From JASSUD01 sp031963365 (lineage in GTDB: Bacteria > Pseudomonadota > Gammaproteobacteria > Burkholderiales > Burkholderiaceae), in assembly GCA_031963365.1 (NCBI GenBank), contig JASSUF010000011.1, positions 1 to 28,610 on the forward strand: 28,610 nucleotides of DNA. Reading direction: 5' to 3'. This document shows, piece after piece, positions 13,178 through 20,607 of the stretch; within the stretch, counting starts at the first letter, position 1; each line of letters opens with the position of its first letter. Below the pieces are notes generated by a model. The model had not been told where the DNA came from and ran no database searches. It worked only from the letters and a program-made list of their open reading frames with translations. The translations under genes were made by a program, and so were the position numbers.

Positions 13178-15031
13178 ATGACACTCAATATTAAGCACCA
13201 TACTCCCAGTAACCCTGCGCCTTCACCGAGTAATTTAGCACAACAAAGCTTACACCCTCCCGCAAAGAAGAGATCAAATATTGTCAGCCGCTTAAGCAAT
13301 ATAATGAAAAGCAGTTCTTCAAATTTTCAAAATTTTAAAAGCCGCTTTTTAAAGGCAACTCCTCCTCCTCCGCAAATTCAAACAGAGGTTTACCAAAATC
13401 CACCTGTCCCTGGAGAGATTCTTTCCTCACCATCTCAAACAGAGGTTCTCCAAAATTTACCTCTCCCTGGAGAGACTCCTTCCTCACCATCTCAAACAGA
13501 GGTTCTCCAAAAGCCATCTCTCCCTCTAGAGCTATTGATCAACATCGCCACTTTCTGTGATGTAAAAACTCTAAAAAAAATGCGGCTCGCTCATTCCACT
13601 TTGTACACAGCAGCTACCGCGGCAATCCAATATGTAAAAGTAAAAAGTAGCGAAGATCTACCCGAAGCTATCGAAGGATACCGCAGGGGGGGAGGAATAC
13701 GCATATTAACGCTGGCTGGAAAGAGGTTTACTGCCACTGATTTGAACAAGTTAACACCAGCCGTGCACGGTTTAGATTTGCATCAATGCAATCTTACTTT
13801 GAAGGATCTCGCTCAGGCAGCGCCGAATTTACAACATCTGCAGCATTTAGATTTTAGCTGGCGCGTGCTGACGAAGGAGGGCTGCGAACAAATAGCGCTT
13901 TTCCACAACTTACAAAACTTAAATCTAAGTAATACTTTTATCCCAGCAGATGCGTTCGCTAGCTTTCATCAATTGACACAACTGCGCAGGCTAAATCTCT
14001 CGAACTGTACAAACTTGACGAAGGAGCATTTGCAGCAAATAGCGCTCGTCCCAAACCTAGAAGACTTAGATCTAATGCGTACTACTATCCCAGTAGATGC
14101 GTTCGCGATCTTTCATCAATTGACATCACTACGCAGGCTAGATCTTCCACCTCGTGCAAACCTGACAAAGGAGAACTTCAAGCAAATAGCACTTCTCTCC
14201 AACCTACAGAACTTAAGTCTAATGAATATTGATCTCCCAGCAGATGCATTCGCTGACTTTCATCAATTGACACAGCTGCGCAGGCTAAATCTCCAATATT
14301 CTACAAACATGACGAAGGAAGGGTTAGAGCAAATAGCACGTCTTCCCAACCTGGAGGACCTAAGTCTAGCGTATGCTCGTACCCAACCAACAGATGCGTT
14401 CGCTAGCTTTCATCAATTGAAAAAGTTATGCAGGCTAGATCTTACATCTTATAAAAACCTGACAAAGAAGGACTGGGAGCAAATAGCACTTCTCCCCAAC
14501 CTACAGGACTTCAGTCTAAGTGGTGGTACTATTCCAGCAGATGCGATCTCTGGCTTTCATCAATTGACACAGCTACGTAAGCTAGATCTCTATTGTTGCG
14601 CAAACCTGAAAAAGAAGGACTTCGAGCAAATAGCGCTTCTCCCCAACCTACAGGATTTAACGCTAGGTGGGGCTACTAACCCAACAGGTGCTCTCGTTGG
14701 CCTTCATCAATTGACATCACTGCGCAAACTACAGCTCCAATATTATGACAAGCTGACAAAGAAGGACTTGGAGCAAATAGCACTTCTCCCCAACCTACAG
14801 GACTTCAGTCTAAGTGGTACTACTATCCCAGCAGATGCGTTCGCTGGCTTTCATCAATTGACATCACTGCGCGAGCTAGATCTCTCAGATTGTAAAAACC
14901 TGACGGAGGAGCACTTCGAACAAATAGCACTTCTCCCCAACCTGAGGGTCCTAAACCTAAAAGATGTTGAAATTACGTACAAAACCTTAACTTGTCTCAA
15001 AAAGCTGCCAAACCTATCAATCATAAGATGA
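13178..15031 (+). CDS. F-box-like/leucine-rich-repeat protein, candidate effector
   Basis: This is a 617-residue protein of eukaryotic design. Residues 1-66 are Ser/Pro/Lys-rich and disordered. Residues 68-120 hold nearly three copies of a 19-residue Pro-rich unit (QTEVxQNxPxPGExxSSPS). Residues 114-150 (SLPLELLINIATFCDVKTLK, then MRLAHSTLYTAA) fit the F-box pattern LPxELLxxIxxFLDxxxLxxxRxVxxxxxxL. From about 195 to the end come leucine-rich repeats with a 49-residue super-unit of two LRRs (NLQDLSLSGTTIPADAFAGF / HQLTSLRRLDLSNCxNLTKE) repeated about eight times. F-box/LRR proteins join SCF ubiquitin ligases: the F-box binds Skp1 and the LRR picks the target. Bacterial versions in Legionella and Ralstonia are injected effectors. 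There is no signal peptide, as expected for injected effectors, but no secretion signal can be shown here. The gene splits tadA from guaA and converges on guaA. Confidence 0.8.
   Translation: MTLNIKHHTPSNPAPSPSNLAQQSLHPPAKKRSNIVSRLSNIMKSSSSNFQNFKSRFLKATPPPPQIQTEVYQNPPVPGEILSSPSQTEVLQNLPLPGETPSSPSQTEVLQKPSLPLELLINIATFCDVKTLKKMRLAHSTLYTAATAAIQYVKVKSSEDLPEAIEGYRRGGGIRILTLAGKRFTATDLNKLTPAVHGLDLHQCNLTLKDLAQAAPNLQHLQHLDFSWRVLTKEGCEQIALFHNLQNLNLSNTFIPADAFASFHQLTQLRRLNLSNCTNLTKEHLQQIALVPNLEDLDLMRTTIPVDAFAIFHQLTSLRRLDLPPRANLTKENFKQIALLSNLQNLSLMNIDLPADAFADFHQLTQLRRLNLQYSTNMTKEGLEQIARLPNLEDLSLAYARTQPTDAFASFHQLKKLCRLDLTSYKNLTKKDWEQIALLPNLQDFSLSGGTIPADAISGFHQLTQLRKLDLYCCANLKKKDFEQIALLPNLQDLTLGGATNPTGALVGLHQLTSLRKLQLQYYDKLTKKDLEQIALLPNLQDFSLSGTTIPADAFAGFHQLTSLRELDLSDCKNLTEEHFEQIALLPNLRVLNLKDVEITYKTLTCLKKLPNLSIIR
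13870..14970 (+). repeat. Tandem 147-nt repeats coding for LRR pairs
   Basis: About eight units of roughly 147 nt lie in tandem, each carrying GCAAATAGC (QIA) and TTTCATCAATTGACA (FHQLT) blocks. Some stretches are identical between units: 48 nt at 14477-14524 recur exactly at 14771-14818, two units (294 nt) downstream. Identity at silent sites indicates recent duplication or gene conversion. Confidence 0.85.
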
Positions 15032-15107
15032 TGGATGGAGCAGTAAGCCATGACGCGGTTTCAGGATGTTTCATGGTCTCAGCGCCAACCTTTGCCGGAC
15101 GGCCGGT

Positions 15108-16685
15108 TCACTCCCACTCGATCGTTGCAGGGGGCTTGCCGGAAATATCGTAAACCACGCGGTTAATACCCGATACTTCATTAATAATGCGGTTTGATAC
15201 CTGCCCGAGCAAATCATGCGGTAGATGTGCCCAATGCGCTGTCATGAAATCTTGCGTTTGCACAGCACGTAGTGCAACTACATACTCATAACTACGTGCA
15301 TCCCCCATCACCCCTACACTACGCACGGGCAGAAAAACTGCGAAGGCTTGGCTTGTCAGTGCATACCAAGATTGCTGCGTAACGGGATCTATCGTATTGC
15401 GTAGCGCCTCGATAAAAATCGCATCAGCTTTTTGAAGCCATGGAATAAATTCCCGCTTCACTTCACCCAAAATGCGCACTCCAAGCCCAGGGCCTGGGAA
15501 AGGATGGCGATAGACCATGCTATGCGGCAAACCTAAGGTAACGCCTAGTTCCCGTACTTCGTCCTTGAAAAGCTCTCGCAAAGGCTCAAGCAGTTTGAGA
15601 GAGAGCGTCTCAGGTAATCCCCCAACGTTGTGATGGCTTTTAATCTTCGAAGCGCCTGATTGAGAGGTTCCGGCTGATTCAATAACATCCGGGTAGATAG
15701 TGCCTTGCGCTAGCCACTTCGCCTGCGTGAGCTTACTGGCTTCTTCCTGAAATACTTCTACAAACTCAGCCCCAATAACTTTACGTTTGGCCTCGGGATC
15801 AGTGACGCCTGCTAGCTTGCTGAGAAAACGCTCTGACGCATCTACATGCACCACGTTTACGCCTAGATGCGAGGCAAACATCTCCATTACCTGCTTTGCT
15901 TCATTAAAGCGCAGCAAACCATGGTCCACAAAAACGCAGGTAAGTTGGTCGCCAATTGCACGGTGTAGCAACGCAGCAGCAACAGAAGAATCAACTCCTC
16001 CTGAGAGCCCTAAAATTACCTGCTCTTTGCCAACTTGTAGGCGAATACGTTCTACGATTTCATCTACATAGGCTCCCATGACCCAGTCTGCGCGGACCTC
16101 GCATAGTGTCAGCACAAAGCGTGCTAATAAAGCCTCACCTTGTGGCGTATGCGTGACCTCAGGATGAAATTGCACACCATAGAAGCGTCGTTGGTCATCT
16201 GCCATGCCTGCAATAGGACATGCATCGGTAGAAGCCATGCACACAAATCCTGCAGGCAAGTTCTTGACCTTATCACCATGGCTCATCCAGACATTGAGCT
16301 TGCCCGATTCTTCAACCTCTTCCTCTAGACCATCTAACAAGCCGGTATGACCATGTAGATCAATTTGCGCAAATCCAAACTCTCGCACCAGGCCTGGCTC
16401 AACCTCCCCACCAAGCTGCTGCGCCATCGTTTGCATACCATAGCAAATACCTAAGACCGGTACCCCAAGCTCAAAAACTACCTGCGGCGCGCGAGGGGAG
16501 CCGGCCTCTGTGACGGAATTGGGGCCCCCGGACAAAATAATGCCACGCGGAGCAAAAGCGCGAATAACCGCTTCATCGACGTGATACGGGTGAATTTCAC
16601 AATACACATGCATCGCGCGGATCCGGCGTGCGATGAGCTGAGTAACTTGTGAACCAAAATCGAGGATCAGAATTTTGTCGTGCAT
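15108..16685 (-). CDS. guaA: GMP synthase (glutamine-hydrolysing) GuaA
   Basis: GuaA converts XMP to GMP using ATP and ammonia from glutamine. The 525-residue protein has the class I glutamine amidotransferase domain (LDFGSQVTQLIARRIR at 8-23, nucleophile Cys81 in GICYGMQ, His174 and Glu176 in FHPEVTHT), the ATP pyrophosphatase domain (P-loop LSGGVDSSV, 227-235), and the C-terminal dimerisation domain ending PPATIEWE. Length and ends are normal. The ATG at 16685 is chosen because MHDKILILDFGSQ is the canonical N-terminus; 37 further in-frame codons upstream look non-coding. The leader is pyrimidine-rich without a Shine-Dalgarno site. It lies 111 nt after guaB on the same strand, the usual guaBA order. 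Confidence 0.98.
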   Translation of the reverse strand: MHDKILILDFGSQVTQLIARRIRAMHVYCEIHPYHVDEAVIRAFAPRGIILSGGPNSVTEAGSPRAPQVVFELGVPVLGICYGMQTMAQQLGGEVEPGLVREFGFAQIDLHGHTGLLDGLEEEVEESGKLNVWMSHGDKVKNLPAGFVCMASTDACPIAGMADDQRRFYGVQFHPEVTHTPQGEALLARFVLTLCEVRADWVMGAYVDEIVERIRLQVGKEQVILGLSGGVDSSVAAALLHRAIGDQLTCVFVDHGLLRFNEAKQVMEMFASHLGVNVVHVDASERFLSKLAGVTDPEAKRKVIGAEFVEVFQEEASKLTQAKWLAQGTIYPDVIESAGTSQSGASKIKSHHNVGGLPETLSLKLLEPLRELFKDEVRELGVTLGLPHSMVYRHPFPGPGLGVRILGEVKREFIPWLQKADAIFIEALRNTIDPVTQQSWYALTSQAFAVFLPVRSVGVMGDARSYEYVVALRAVQTQDFMTAHWAHLPHDLLGQVSNRIINEVSGINRVVYDISGKPPATIEWE

Positions 16686-16796
16686 GCGAGAAGAGGAGAG
16701 AAACAAAAGGGAAAGAATCGTAGGGTGTAAATTGGGGGACAAAAGGCCCCCAATAAAATCACCACAGCCTTTTAAATATTGCTTGGAACAGACCAC

Positions 16797-18212
16797 CTAT
16801 TCCCTTTGATAATTCGGTGCCTCTTTAGTAATTTGCACATCATGCACATGCGATTCACGAATACCTGCAGAGGTAATTTCAACAAAAGCAGCCCGCTCAT
16901 GCAGCTCCGTAATCATTTTGCATCCACAGTAACCCATGCTGGAACGAACGCCTCCTGAGAGCTGATACAAAATGGCAACCACGCTGCCTTTATAAGCCAC
17001 TTGGCCTTCAATACCTTCTGGCACCAGCTTGTCAAATTGCGCCGTATTATCTTGAAAATACCGGTCTGCCGCGCCATCTTTCATAGCGCCCACCGAACCC
17101 ATACCACGGTAAGCTTTATAGGAACGCCCTTGATACAAAAAGACGTCGCCTGGCGCTTCTTCCGTACCAGCAAATAATCCGCCCATCATCACGCTATGCG
17201 CCCCGGCTGCTAGTGCCTTAGCCACATCACCGGAGTAGCGTATGCCTCCATCGGCAATCACCTTCATCTGAGGAACCCCTACTCCGGCGACGATACGAGT
17301 CGTGCAAATGGAGCCAGGGCCTATCCCTACTTTAACCGCATCCGCACCGTGATCAGCTAGTGCACGGGCTGCTTCTGCAGTCGCCACATTGCCCCCCACC
17401 ACATCAATCTGCGGAAAATGCTGCTTAACCCAGCGCACCCGATCTAAAACGCTCTGACTGTGCCCATGGGCCGTATCTACGACAATTGCATCTACCCCCG
17501 CTTGCACCAACAATTCAATGCGCTCTTCATTTTCAGGCCCCACGCCCACTGCAGCACCTACACGCAGCTGACCTTGTTCATCTTTGCACGCAGCTGGGTG
17601 CTCTGTTGCTTTTAAAATATCTTTTACGGTCATTAAACCGCGTAACTCAAATGCATCATTGACCACCAGTACCCGCTCTAAGCGGTGGTGATGCATCAAA
17701 TCTTTGGCTTGTGCGAGCGGTGTGCCTTCTTTGACCGTAATTAAACGCTCACGCGGCGTCATGATGGTAGTGACGCTAGCAGAGAGACGCGCTTCAAAAC
17801 GCAGATCCCGATTGGTCACAATTCCCACCAACTTCAAGCCTTCCACCACGGGGAACCCTGAAATTCCATATTGCTGCGCCAGCGCCATCACTTCGCTCAC
17901 CGTTGCCTGAGGCGAAACGGTAATCGGATCACTCACGATCCCAGACTCAAAGCGCTTGACCTTACGCACTTCATCGGCTTGCGCGGCGGCACTTAAATTT
18001 TTATGGAGAATTCCCATCCCTCCCTGCTGCGCCATAGCAATCGCTAGACGCGCCTGGGTCACGGTATCCATTGCAGCGGATACAAAAGGGATATTAAGGC
18101 TAATACGGCGCGTAAAAGACGTTTTGAGGTGCGTATCACGCGGCAATACATCTGAGAACGCTGGAACGAGCAGCACATCATCAAAAGTGAGTGCTTTCTG
18201 AAGCAGTTGCAT
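16797..18212 (-). CDS. guaB: Inosine-5'-monophosphate dehydrogenase GuaB
   Basis: GuaB oxidises IMP to XMP with NAD+, the first committed step to GMP. The 471-residue protein has the TIM-barrel start (ALTFDDVLLVPAFSDVLP, FVSAAMDTVT), a CBS-domain pair inserted at about 92-205, the catalytic loop GIGPGSICTTRI with Cys303, and the flap region with KAYRGMGSVGAM. The length is close to the usual 486 and no key residue is missing. GGGAGG stands 3 nt before the ATG at 18212. A TATAAT (minus strand, 18236-18241) and an inverted repeat lie in the short leader. guaA follows. Confidence 0.98.
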   Translation of the reverse strand: MQLLQKALTFDDVLLVPAFSDVLPRDTHLKTSFTRRISLNIPFVSAAMDTVTQARLAIAMAQQGGMGILHKNLSAAAQADEVRKVKRFESGIVSDPITVSPQATVSEVMALAQQYGISGFPVVEGLKLVGIVTNRDLRFEARLSASVTTIMTPRERLITVKEGTPLAQAKDLMHHHRLERVLVVNDAFELRGLMTVKDILKATEHPAACKDEQGQLRVGAAVGVGPENEERIELLVQAGVDAIVVDTAHGHSQSVLDRVRWVKQHFPQIDVVGGNVATAEAARALADHGADAVKVGIGPGSICTTRIVAGVGVPQMKVIADGGIRYSGDVAKALAAGAHSVMMGGLFAGTEEAPGDVFLYQGRSYKAYRGMGSVGAMKDGAADRYFQDNTAQFDKLVPEGIEGQVAYKGSVVAILYQLSGGVRSSMGYCGCKMITELHERAAFVEITSAGIRESHVHDVQITKEAPNYQRE

Positions 18213-18221
18213 AAACCTCCC

Positions 18222-18250
18222 GGGGCAAAAAGCGAATTATACGTTGCCCC
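18222..18250 (-). promoter_or_regulatory. guaB promoter region with inverted repeat
   Basis: On the minus strand TATAAT (18236-18241) is a good -10 candidate about 25 nt before the guaB ATG. It lies inside an inverted repeat, GGGGCAA (18222-18228) with TTGCCCC (18244-18250). This symmetry could be an operator or, if transcription starts further upstream, a leader hairpin next to the GGGAGG. No convincing -35 box is seen. Confidence 0.4.
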
Positions 18251-18292
18251 AGAAATATCCCACCGTCCAATACGAAAAAATATTTTTTGAGT

Positions 18293-18328
18293 TAGGGCGT
18301 GTCCTAGGGCAATTGAGGACACACCCTA
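18293..18328. repeat. Palindromic copy of the TAGGGCGTGTCCT terminal-repeat family
   Basis: TAGGGCGTGTCCT (18293-18305) and AATTGAGGACACACCCTA (18311-18328) form an inverted repeat with a short AGGGC interior. It lies between guaB and rnfH, and its right-hand TAG (minus strand) is the rnfH stop codon. The stem could also act as a transcription end for ratA-rnfH. Confidence 0.8.
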
Positions 18329-18619
18329 CTTCCCATTCAAGCGCCCTTTTTTTACTCGTTGGTGGCGGGCGGCTTTGGGATCTATAAGTAAAGGTCGATA
18401 AATTTCTACGCGGTCGTTCGGATACAGCGGAGTATGAAGCGGTTTGAGCTGACCAAAAATGCCTGTTTTTTGAACGGTGAGATCTATTTCAGGGCAGCGT
18501 AAGAGTAGGCCAGAAGCCCTAATCGCTTGCTCTAAGGTGGTGCCAGCAGCAACTTGCAGGTGCAGTACTATTTGGCGATCAGGCAGTGCATACGCTACTT
18601 TTACTTCAAACATGGCCAT
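18326..18619 (-). CDS. rnfH: RnfH family ubiquitin-like protein
   Basis: This 97-residue protein of the RnfH/UPF0125 family has a ubiquitin-like beta-grasp fold; its cellular role is not settled. Recognisable are FEVKVAYALPDRQIVLHLQV at the N-terminus, GTTLEQAIRASGLLLRCPEIDL, VQKTGIFGQLKPLHTPLYPNDRVEIYRPLLIDPKAAR, and a basic tail. It overlaps the end of ratA by 14 nt, the pairing found in many proteobacteria. The ATG at 18619 or 18613 could be used. The TAG stop belongs to the palindromic repeat at 18293-18328, so the original C-terminus may have been altered. Confidence 0.93.
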   Translation of the reverse strand: MAMFEVKVAYALPDRQIVLHLQVAAGTTLEQAIRASGLLLRCPEIDLTVQKTGIFGQLKPLHTPLYPNDRVEIYRPLLIDPKAARHQRVKKGRLNGK

Positions 18620-19043
18620 AACGCTTTTTAGCTTGTGCTACGAAGCAATCAACAAAAGTATGCGTAATATGCCGAAATACCGGGCCTATGACTATATTTA
18701 GCAAAGGATTTGAAAATTCGTAATGCAGCTCAAAATCAATCGTGCAAGCGTGCAAACCTTGCTCCACAAAACGCCACCCTCCTGTCATTTTTTTAAAAGG
18801 GCCCTGCACTAATTGCATATGAATATGAGTGGGGCGCTGCTGCGTATTACGCGTTGAAAAATGCTGGCGAATCCCTTTGAAATGGATGCCTATTCTGGCC
18901 TGCAGGCCAGCATCATCTTGTTCCACAATCTGCGCATCACTGCACCATGGCAGAAAATTAGGGTAATCCTCTACATCATTAACTAAATCAAACATCTGCT
19001 GGGCAGAATAATGGAGAAAAACGTGTTTTTTAACCGTGTGCAT
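18606..19043 (-). CDS. ratA: RatA family START-like/cyclase protein
   Basis: This 145-residue protein belongs to the RatA (PasT) / coenzyme Q-binding Coq10 group (polyketide cyclase/START fold). RatA was described as a ribosome-association toxin in E. coli, and related proteins help ubiquinone function. The signature near the N-terminus is VFLHYSAQQMFDLVNDVEDYPNFLPWC; then GGWRFVEQG and FELHYEFSNPLLNIVIGPVF in the C-terminal half. The ATG at 19043 gives the canonical MHTVKKHVFLHYSAQ start; the 44 in-frame codons upstream cross the divergent promoter region and are rejected. The leader is pyrimidine-rich with no Shine-Dalgarno site. It overlaps rnfH and is divergent from smpB, a conserved neighbourhood. 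Confidence 0.93.
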   Translation of the reverse strand: MHTVKKHVFLHYSAQQMFDLVNDVEDYPNFLPWCSDAQIVEQDDAGLQARIGIHFKGIRQHFSTRNTQQRPTHIHMQLVQGPFKKMTGGWRFVEQGLHACTIDFELHYEFSNPLLNIVIGPVFRHITHTFVDCFVAQAKKRYGHV

Positions 19044-19117
19044 GAGAGAGAAACAGAAAGAAAGCAATAAAAAACGAAAAATCACAGCACACCGTTCAGG
19101 CAAAATAACCTGTGCTT

Positions 19118-19137
19118 GATAGAATTGCCATTCTATC
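19118..19137. promoter_or_regulatory. Symmetric element in the ratA-smpB divergent promoter region
   Basis: GATAGAAT-TGCC-ATTCTATC is a perfect 8-bp inverted repeat. Each half contains TAGAAT, a fair -10 match: plus strand 19120-19125 and minus strand 19130-19135. It could thus hold overlapping divergent -10 boxes for smpB and ratA, or a regulator site. No strong -35 boxes are visible. Confidence 0.35.
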
Positions 19138-19173
19138 CATGTTTTGCCCCTCTTCGCCTTTGGCTTACATCCC

Positions 19174-19620
19174 ATGAGTATTGTTCAAAATAAAAAAGCA
19201 TTTTTTGATTACTTTGTTGAAGTCCGCTATGAAGCGGGTCTGGTACTTGAAGGATGGGAAGTCAAAGCGATCCGAGCAGGCCGCGCGCACATCAAAGAAA
19301 GCTATATCATAGTGCGCGACGGTGCACTATGGCTTATTGGAGCGCATATCAGCCCGCTTGCATCTGCCTCTACACATATCCAATCTGACCCTGTACGCAC
19401 ACGCAAACTATTACTGCATGCAGAAGAAATTAAAAAGCTGATTGGCAAAGTCGAACAGCGCGGCTACACCCTTGTGCCTCTTAATTTGCATTACAAAAAA
19501 GGGCTGGTGAAATGTGAAATCGCGCTAGCGCGTGGTAAAAAACAACACGACAAACGCGAGACAGAAAAAAACCGGGACTGGGAACGCGAAAAAGCACGTA
19601 TTGTGCGAGAAATGCATTAG
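19174..19620 (+). CDS. smpB: SsrA-binding protein SmpB
   Basis: SmpB binds tmRNA and brings it to stalled ribosomes for trans-translation. The 148-residue protein shows the OB-fold with NKKAFFDYFVEVRYEAGLVL, EGWEVKAIRAGRAHIKESYI, TRKLLLHAEEIKKLIGKVEQ and GYTLVPLNLHYKKGLVKCEI. It ends in the basic helical tail (RGKKQHDKRETEKNRDWERE) that enters the mRNA channel. The ATG at 19174 gives the normal N-terminus (MSIVQNKKAF); an ATG at 19144 is rejected. It ends 14 nt before the convergent exonuclease gene with no terminator between. No tmRNA gene is seen in the window. Confidence 0.97.
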   Translation: MSIVQNKKAFFDYFVEVRYEAGLVLEGWEVKAIRAGRAHIKESYIIVRDGALWLIGAHISPLASASTHIQSDPVRTRKLLLHAEEIKKLIGKVEQRGYTLVPLNLHYKKGLVKCEIALARGKKQHDKRETEKNRDWEREKARIVREMH

Positions 19621-19634
19621 ATGGCTATAGCATC

Positions 19635-20456
19635 TTAATTACAGGTGACAAAGCTGGCTAAAACAGGCGCATGGTCTGACGGTTGAGTCCAGCTACGCGG
19701 TTCGGAGTCTATTGCGCTCTCTACACAGAGTGCAGTTAATGCTGGTGAACTTAAAATGAGATCGATGCGGAGCCCTGCATTACGCCGAAATGCACCTTGT
19801 CGGTAATCCCACCAGCTATAGCGTTGTTCGAGCGGATAGAGACGCCGGAAGGTGTCAGTTAAACCTAATTCCAACAGTCTTGCAAACGCGGCGCGTTCTT
19901 GAGGCGACACATGATTTTTACCTTCCCACGCCTTTGGATCATGCACATCACGATCTTCCGGTGCGATATTAAAGTCTCCCAATAAAACAAGTTTTGGATG
20001 CCGTGTTAATTCTTCTTTGAGCCATTCTTGCAATGCGCTAAGCCATTGCAGCTTATAGGTAAATTTCTCACTTTCCGGTGCCTGACCATTTGGGAAATAA
20101 GTGCACACGACGCGTATTCCGTTTACGGTTATAGCCAATAAGCGTTGCTGTTCTGTAAAGCCTGGTAAACCGCGTATAACAGACTGCTCGGTTTCTACTT
20201 CTTCTACTATGAGCGCCTTGCGAACAAGAATAGCCACTCCATTGTAGGTTTTTTGCCCAGAAAACCAGCAGCAATATCCTGCAGCTTCAAGCGCCGCTAT
20301 AGGAAATTGGTCGTCACAGAGTTTGGTTTCTTGCAAAGCTAAGACATCGACCGGATGGGTTTCGAGCCAGGTCAAAACGTGTGGTAGGCGTACCCGTAAT
20401 GAATTGACATTCCAAGTAGCAATTTGGATGGGCGTTTGAAGAGATAAAGAGGACAT
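19635..20456 (-). CDS. xth: Exodeoxyribonuclease III
   Basis: This is an AP endonuclease and 3'-5' exonuclease of base-excision repair, in the endonuclease/exonuclease/phosphatase superfamily. The 273-residue protein has ATWNVNSLRVRL (13-24), the metal-binding Glu in LALQETKL (Glu43), VCTYFPNGQ, LLGDFNIAPEDRDVHDP with the catalytic Asp and Asn, RIDLIL, and the C-terminal SDHAPV with the catalytic His. The ATG at 20456 gives a short lead before the fold; upstream in-frame codons are not typical. No Shine-Dalgarno site is visible. A REP element lies just upstream and may affect its promoter. Confidence 0.95.
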   Translation of the reverse strand: MSSLSLQTPIQIATWNVNSLRVRLPHVLTWLETHPVDVLALQETKLCDDQFPIAALEAAGYCCWFSGQKTYNGVAILVRKALIVEEVETEQSVIRGLPGFTEQQRLLAITVNGIRVVCTYFPNGQAPESEKFTYKLQWLSALQEWLKEELTRHPKLVLLGDFNIAPEDRDVHDPKAWEGKNHVSPQERAAFARLLELGLTDTFRRLYPLEQRYSWWDYRQGAFRRNAGLRIDLILSSPALTALCVESAIDSEPRSWTQPSDHAPVLASFVTCN

Positions 20457-20490
20457 AAGTCTGCGAATAAAGGTGATTTTGTGGTAAAGC

Positions 20491-20607
20491 ACTAGCCCCC
20501 ACACGCATACTACTTACTTTTAAACTTTGCGTTTTGGCAATGGTGAAGCAGGTTTTCAAGAGGGCGGTGGTCTGCATGTTGGGGTTCCTTCGTCACCACC
20601 AACCTAC
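20491..20607. repeat. REP pair with decayed left unit at the 3' end of ttcA
   Basis: The right REP is intact (TTGGGGTTCCTTCGTCACC, ending CCAACCTAC at 20607). The left one is cut short, leaving CCCCCACACGCATACTACTTAC from about 20494. The spacer (TTACTTTTAAACTTTGCG ... GCAGGTTTTCAAGAGGGCGG) is clearly that of the other pairs. On the minus strand the GTAG foot of the right unit provides the TAG stop of ttcA. Confidence 0.85.

Noticed and set aside
15032..15107. GC-rich dyad between the F-box/LRR gene and guaA as a terminator
   Set aside because: CCGGACGGCCGG gives only a short stem with no T-tract on either strand.
16686..16796. 37-codon extension of guaA
   Set aside because: GMP synthase begins at MHDKILILDFGSQ; the extension has no similarity to family members and no Shine-Dalgarno site.
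19044..19175. 44-codon extension of ratA
   Set aside because: It spans the divergent ratA-smpB promoter region and overlaps the smpB start; the family N-terminus begins at 19043.
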